NCBI GenBank assembly: GCA_003662715.1
Contig: QMYO01000060.1
Location: forward strand, 1-8,094
Source of the DNA: Candidatus Bathyarchaeota archaeon
GTDB lineage: Archaea > Thermoproteota > Bathyarchaeia > Bathyarchaeales > Bathyarchaeaceae
DNA: 8,094 bases
Reading direction: 5' to 3'
The notes beneath the pieces were generated by a model. The model was not told the DNA's origin, ran no database searches, and saw only the letters and a list, made by a program, of their open reading frames with translations. Both the position numbers and the translations under genes were made by a program. Shown here piece after piece: positions 6,867 to 8,094 of this stretch (position 1 is the first letter of the stretch; the number at the start of each line of letters is the position of its first letter).

Positions 6867-6875
6867 AAAGGAGAT
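6867..6875 (+). promoter_or_regulatory. Strong Shine-Dalgarno of the Ig-dockerin gene
   Basis: AAAGGAGAT has its GGAG core (6870-6873) six bases before the ATG at 6880. This is the best ribosome binding site in the window and fixes the start. The minus-strand beta-helix gene, by contrast, has none. Confidence 0.75.
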
Positions 6876-6879
6876 AGAA

Positions 6880-7902
6880 ATGAGGCGTGATATAGTGTTT
6901 GCAGCGTTCTTTGTTTGTCTAATGTTAACAAATCTTACCCTTAATATTTCTTACGCCTCAGTTCTAGAAATACCTATAACAACCAGTAGTGATACATATG
7001 ACCTTGGAGAAGAAATTGTAGTAATTGGAAATTTGACACTAGACGGTGAGCCAGTCTCAGATGGCTTGGTAACGGTTCAGGTCAACGATCCAACAAATCA
7101 AACAATACTAATAAGAACTTTATCTACAGGAACTGATCCACCTAAACCTTGGATAATAGAGATTCTCGATTTCTTTGCCTGCGACCAGCTAGGAAATCCA
7201 AAATACAGTTTCAAAAGAGGAGGTAACGCTGGCTTCAAGGTAACAGTTAGGAACAATGCCCTTTCAACCTATTCAGTAAAAATCACAATCTATGTTCAAT
7301 ACTCCAATAGCATACCATTCACTTTCTTCGTAATCTTTGAAGGCACAATTGACGCTCAACAAACGATCAGCATAGTGACATGGCCTGTATCTATACCATC
7401 CGACGCTCCGCTTGGCGAGACTTCAGCATACGCCAACGCTTTAACCGACTATCCAATTAGCAACGGCTACGCTTACTCTCCAGAAAAGAAAGCCAACTTT
7501 CAGATTACAGCAACCTCTTCCACCACAAACTCAACGTTTTATAAAAATTCAGAAACTTATACAACATCCACAGGAGTGTTCAACGTTACATTCGGAACTT
7601 CGCCGCATGGAGGAGTGCTAGGCAACTACACGGCTTATGCTTCCTCAAAATACAGTTATTGGCTAATCAAAAACGAAACAACATTCAAGACCATACTAAT
7701 CGGCGACATTACAGGTTCTTATGAAATACCAGACGGCAAGGTGGACATAAAAGACCTTTCTACAGTATCCAAAGCCTTCGGTTCATATCCAGGTCATCCC
7801 AAATGGGATCCAAGATGCGACTTAAACGGCGACAATATAGTTGACATTAAAGACCTATCTCTTGTTTCACGTAACTTCGGCAAGTACGGAACATTACCAT
7901 AA
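6880..7902 (+). CDS. Secreted Ig-like protein with C-terminal dockerin
   Basis: 340-residue exported protein. The signal peptide is 1-26 (MRRD, hydrophobic core, cleavage after SYA). Residues about 30-84 look like the first strands of an Ig/MG2-like domain (YDLGEEIVVIGNL at 40-52, GLVTVQVNDP at 62-71). A second beta domain follows at about 92-210 (SFKRGGNAGFKVTVRNN at 110-126, IPSDAPLGETSAYANA at 172-187). Residues about 215-272 look like the closing strands of an Ig-like fold (STGVFNVTFG at 230-239, GVLGNYTAYASS at 245-256). The dockerin (275-334) has a five-residue insertion, SYEIP (280-284), in its first calcium loop; the remaining loop ligands are D276, T278, D285, D289 and D292. The second loop is D314-N316-D318-D322-D325. 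It has no cohesin, enzyme motif or membrane segment. It would attach through its dockerin to a cohesin, possibly one encoded in this locus. The ATG is supported by a strong Shine-Dalgarno. The exact function is unknown. Confidence 0.9.
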   Translation: MRRDIVFAAFFVCLMLTNLTLNISYASVLEIPITTSSDTYDLGEEIVVIGNLTLDGEPVSDGLVTVQVNDPTNQTILIRTLSTGTDPPKPWIIEILDFFACDQLGNPKYSFKRGGNAGFKVTVRNNALSTYSVKITIYVQYSNSIPFTFFVIFEGTIDAQQTISIVTWPVSIPSDAPLGETSAYANALTDYPISNGYAYSPEKKANFQITATSSTTNSTFYKNSETYTTSTGVFNVTFGTSPHGGVLGNYTAYASSKYSYWLIKNETTFKTILIGDITGSYEIPDGKVDIKDLSTVSKAFGSYPGHPKWDPRCDLNGDNIVDIKDLSLVSRNFGKYGTLP

Positions 7903-8094
7903 ACAAAACGGTTCCCTTTCGTTTACTTCTAAAATGAAAAAGCAAAACCAAAAATATAGCTAAAGTACCAAACAAATTTGAAAAATGATCCATTGGCGAA
8001 GGGTTATGCTACAACAGCTATAAAATATTCCAAGAGGAATTTCATTAGCAGCTAGTATGTTACATCATCTTTTCCTATTCTGACAATCCACCAC
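7903..8094. other. Non-coding right end
   Basis: 192 bases after the last stop hold no credible gene on either strand. A pyrimidine-rich stretch at 7911-7930 could act as terminator for the Ig-dockerin gene. A TATA-like box lies at 8019-8027. Confidence 0.5.
8019..8027 (+). promoter_or_regulatory. TATAAAATA box near the right edge
   Basis: TATAAAATA is the closest match to an archaeal TATA consensus in the window. A transcript would begin near 8045-8052. The only downstream ATG in view (8057) meets a stop after eight codons, so the box, if real, serves an RNA or a gene beyond the window. Its direction is not certain. Confidence 0.35.

Noticed and set aside
7907..7923. Short inverted pair AAACG / CGTTT after the last gene as a hairpin terminator
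   Set aside because: A five-base stem is too weak and the following T tract is broken.
8057..8083. Eight-codon open frame after the right-hand TATA box
   Set aside because: Too short, with no ribosome binding site and no sign of being a real leader peptide.
1..8094. Complete cellulosome interpretation
   Set aside because: Cohesin and dockerin modules are present, but no glycoside hydrolase, carbohydrate esterase or multi-cohesin scaffold is seen in the window.

Overview
The window looks like archaeal DNA, most likely from a Bathyarchaeia-type or related uncultured lineage; this is inference from gene content, since no marker gene is present. The support is as follows: exported proteins built from PKD, cohesin, parallel beta-helix and archaeal-style dockerin modules; TATA-like boxes about 25-30 bases ahead of plausible transcript starts; at least one probably leaderless gene; a TTG start behind a purine-rich ribosome binding site; and T-rich stretches rather than hairpins after genes. 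There are no RNA genes, transposases or CRISPR arrays.

Layout. A 1337-residue mosaic secreted protein (15-4028, +) occupies the left half: signal peptide, three tandem copies of a ~190-residue beta-rich domain, a right-handed beta-helix, a PKD domain, a cohesin-like domain and a C-terminal dockerin. It converges on a 485-residue NosD-like beta-helix protein on the minus strand (4123-5580), which ends in a membrane-spanning segment and has no dockerin. Divergent from that gene, after a 137-base promoter region, come two + strand genes: a cohesin + beta-module + dockerin protein (5718-6779) and an Ig-like protein with a C-terminal dockerin (6880-7902). The last 192 bases hold no gene.

How the genes may work together. 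All four products carry export signals. Three end in a two-loop calcium-binding dockerin of nearly the same type, two of these also carry a cohesin-like domain, and the fourth is held in the membrane by its C-terminus. The ~90-residue beta-module before the dockerin of the third gene also lies just before the membrane anchor of the second. The simplest reading is a locus for a calcium-dependent, cohesin-dockerin-assembled cell-surface structure, with beta-helix and jelly-roll-like domains displayed outward, perhaps for glycan binding. No catalytic residue could be assigned, so enzymatic activity is not claimed.

The strongest points for a second look are: cohesin and dockerin on the same chain, twice; the triplicated domain with a perfect 89-base repeat between copies 2 and 3; the shared module attached to two different anchoring ends; the dockerin with an insertion in its calcium loop; and a shared CCAGAAG-TATA promoter motif that questions the first start codon of the third gene.
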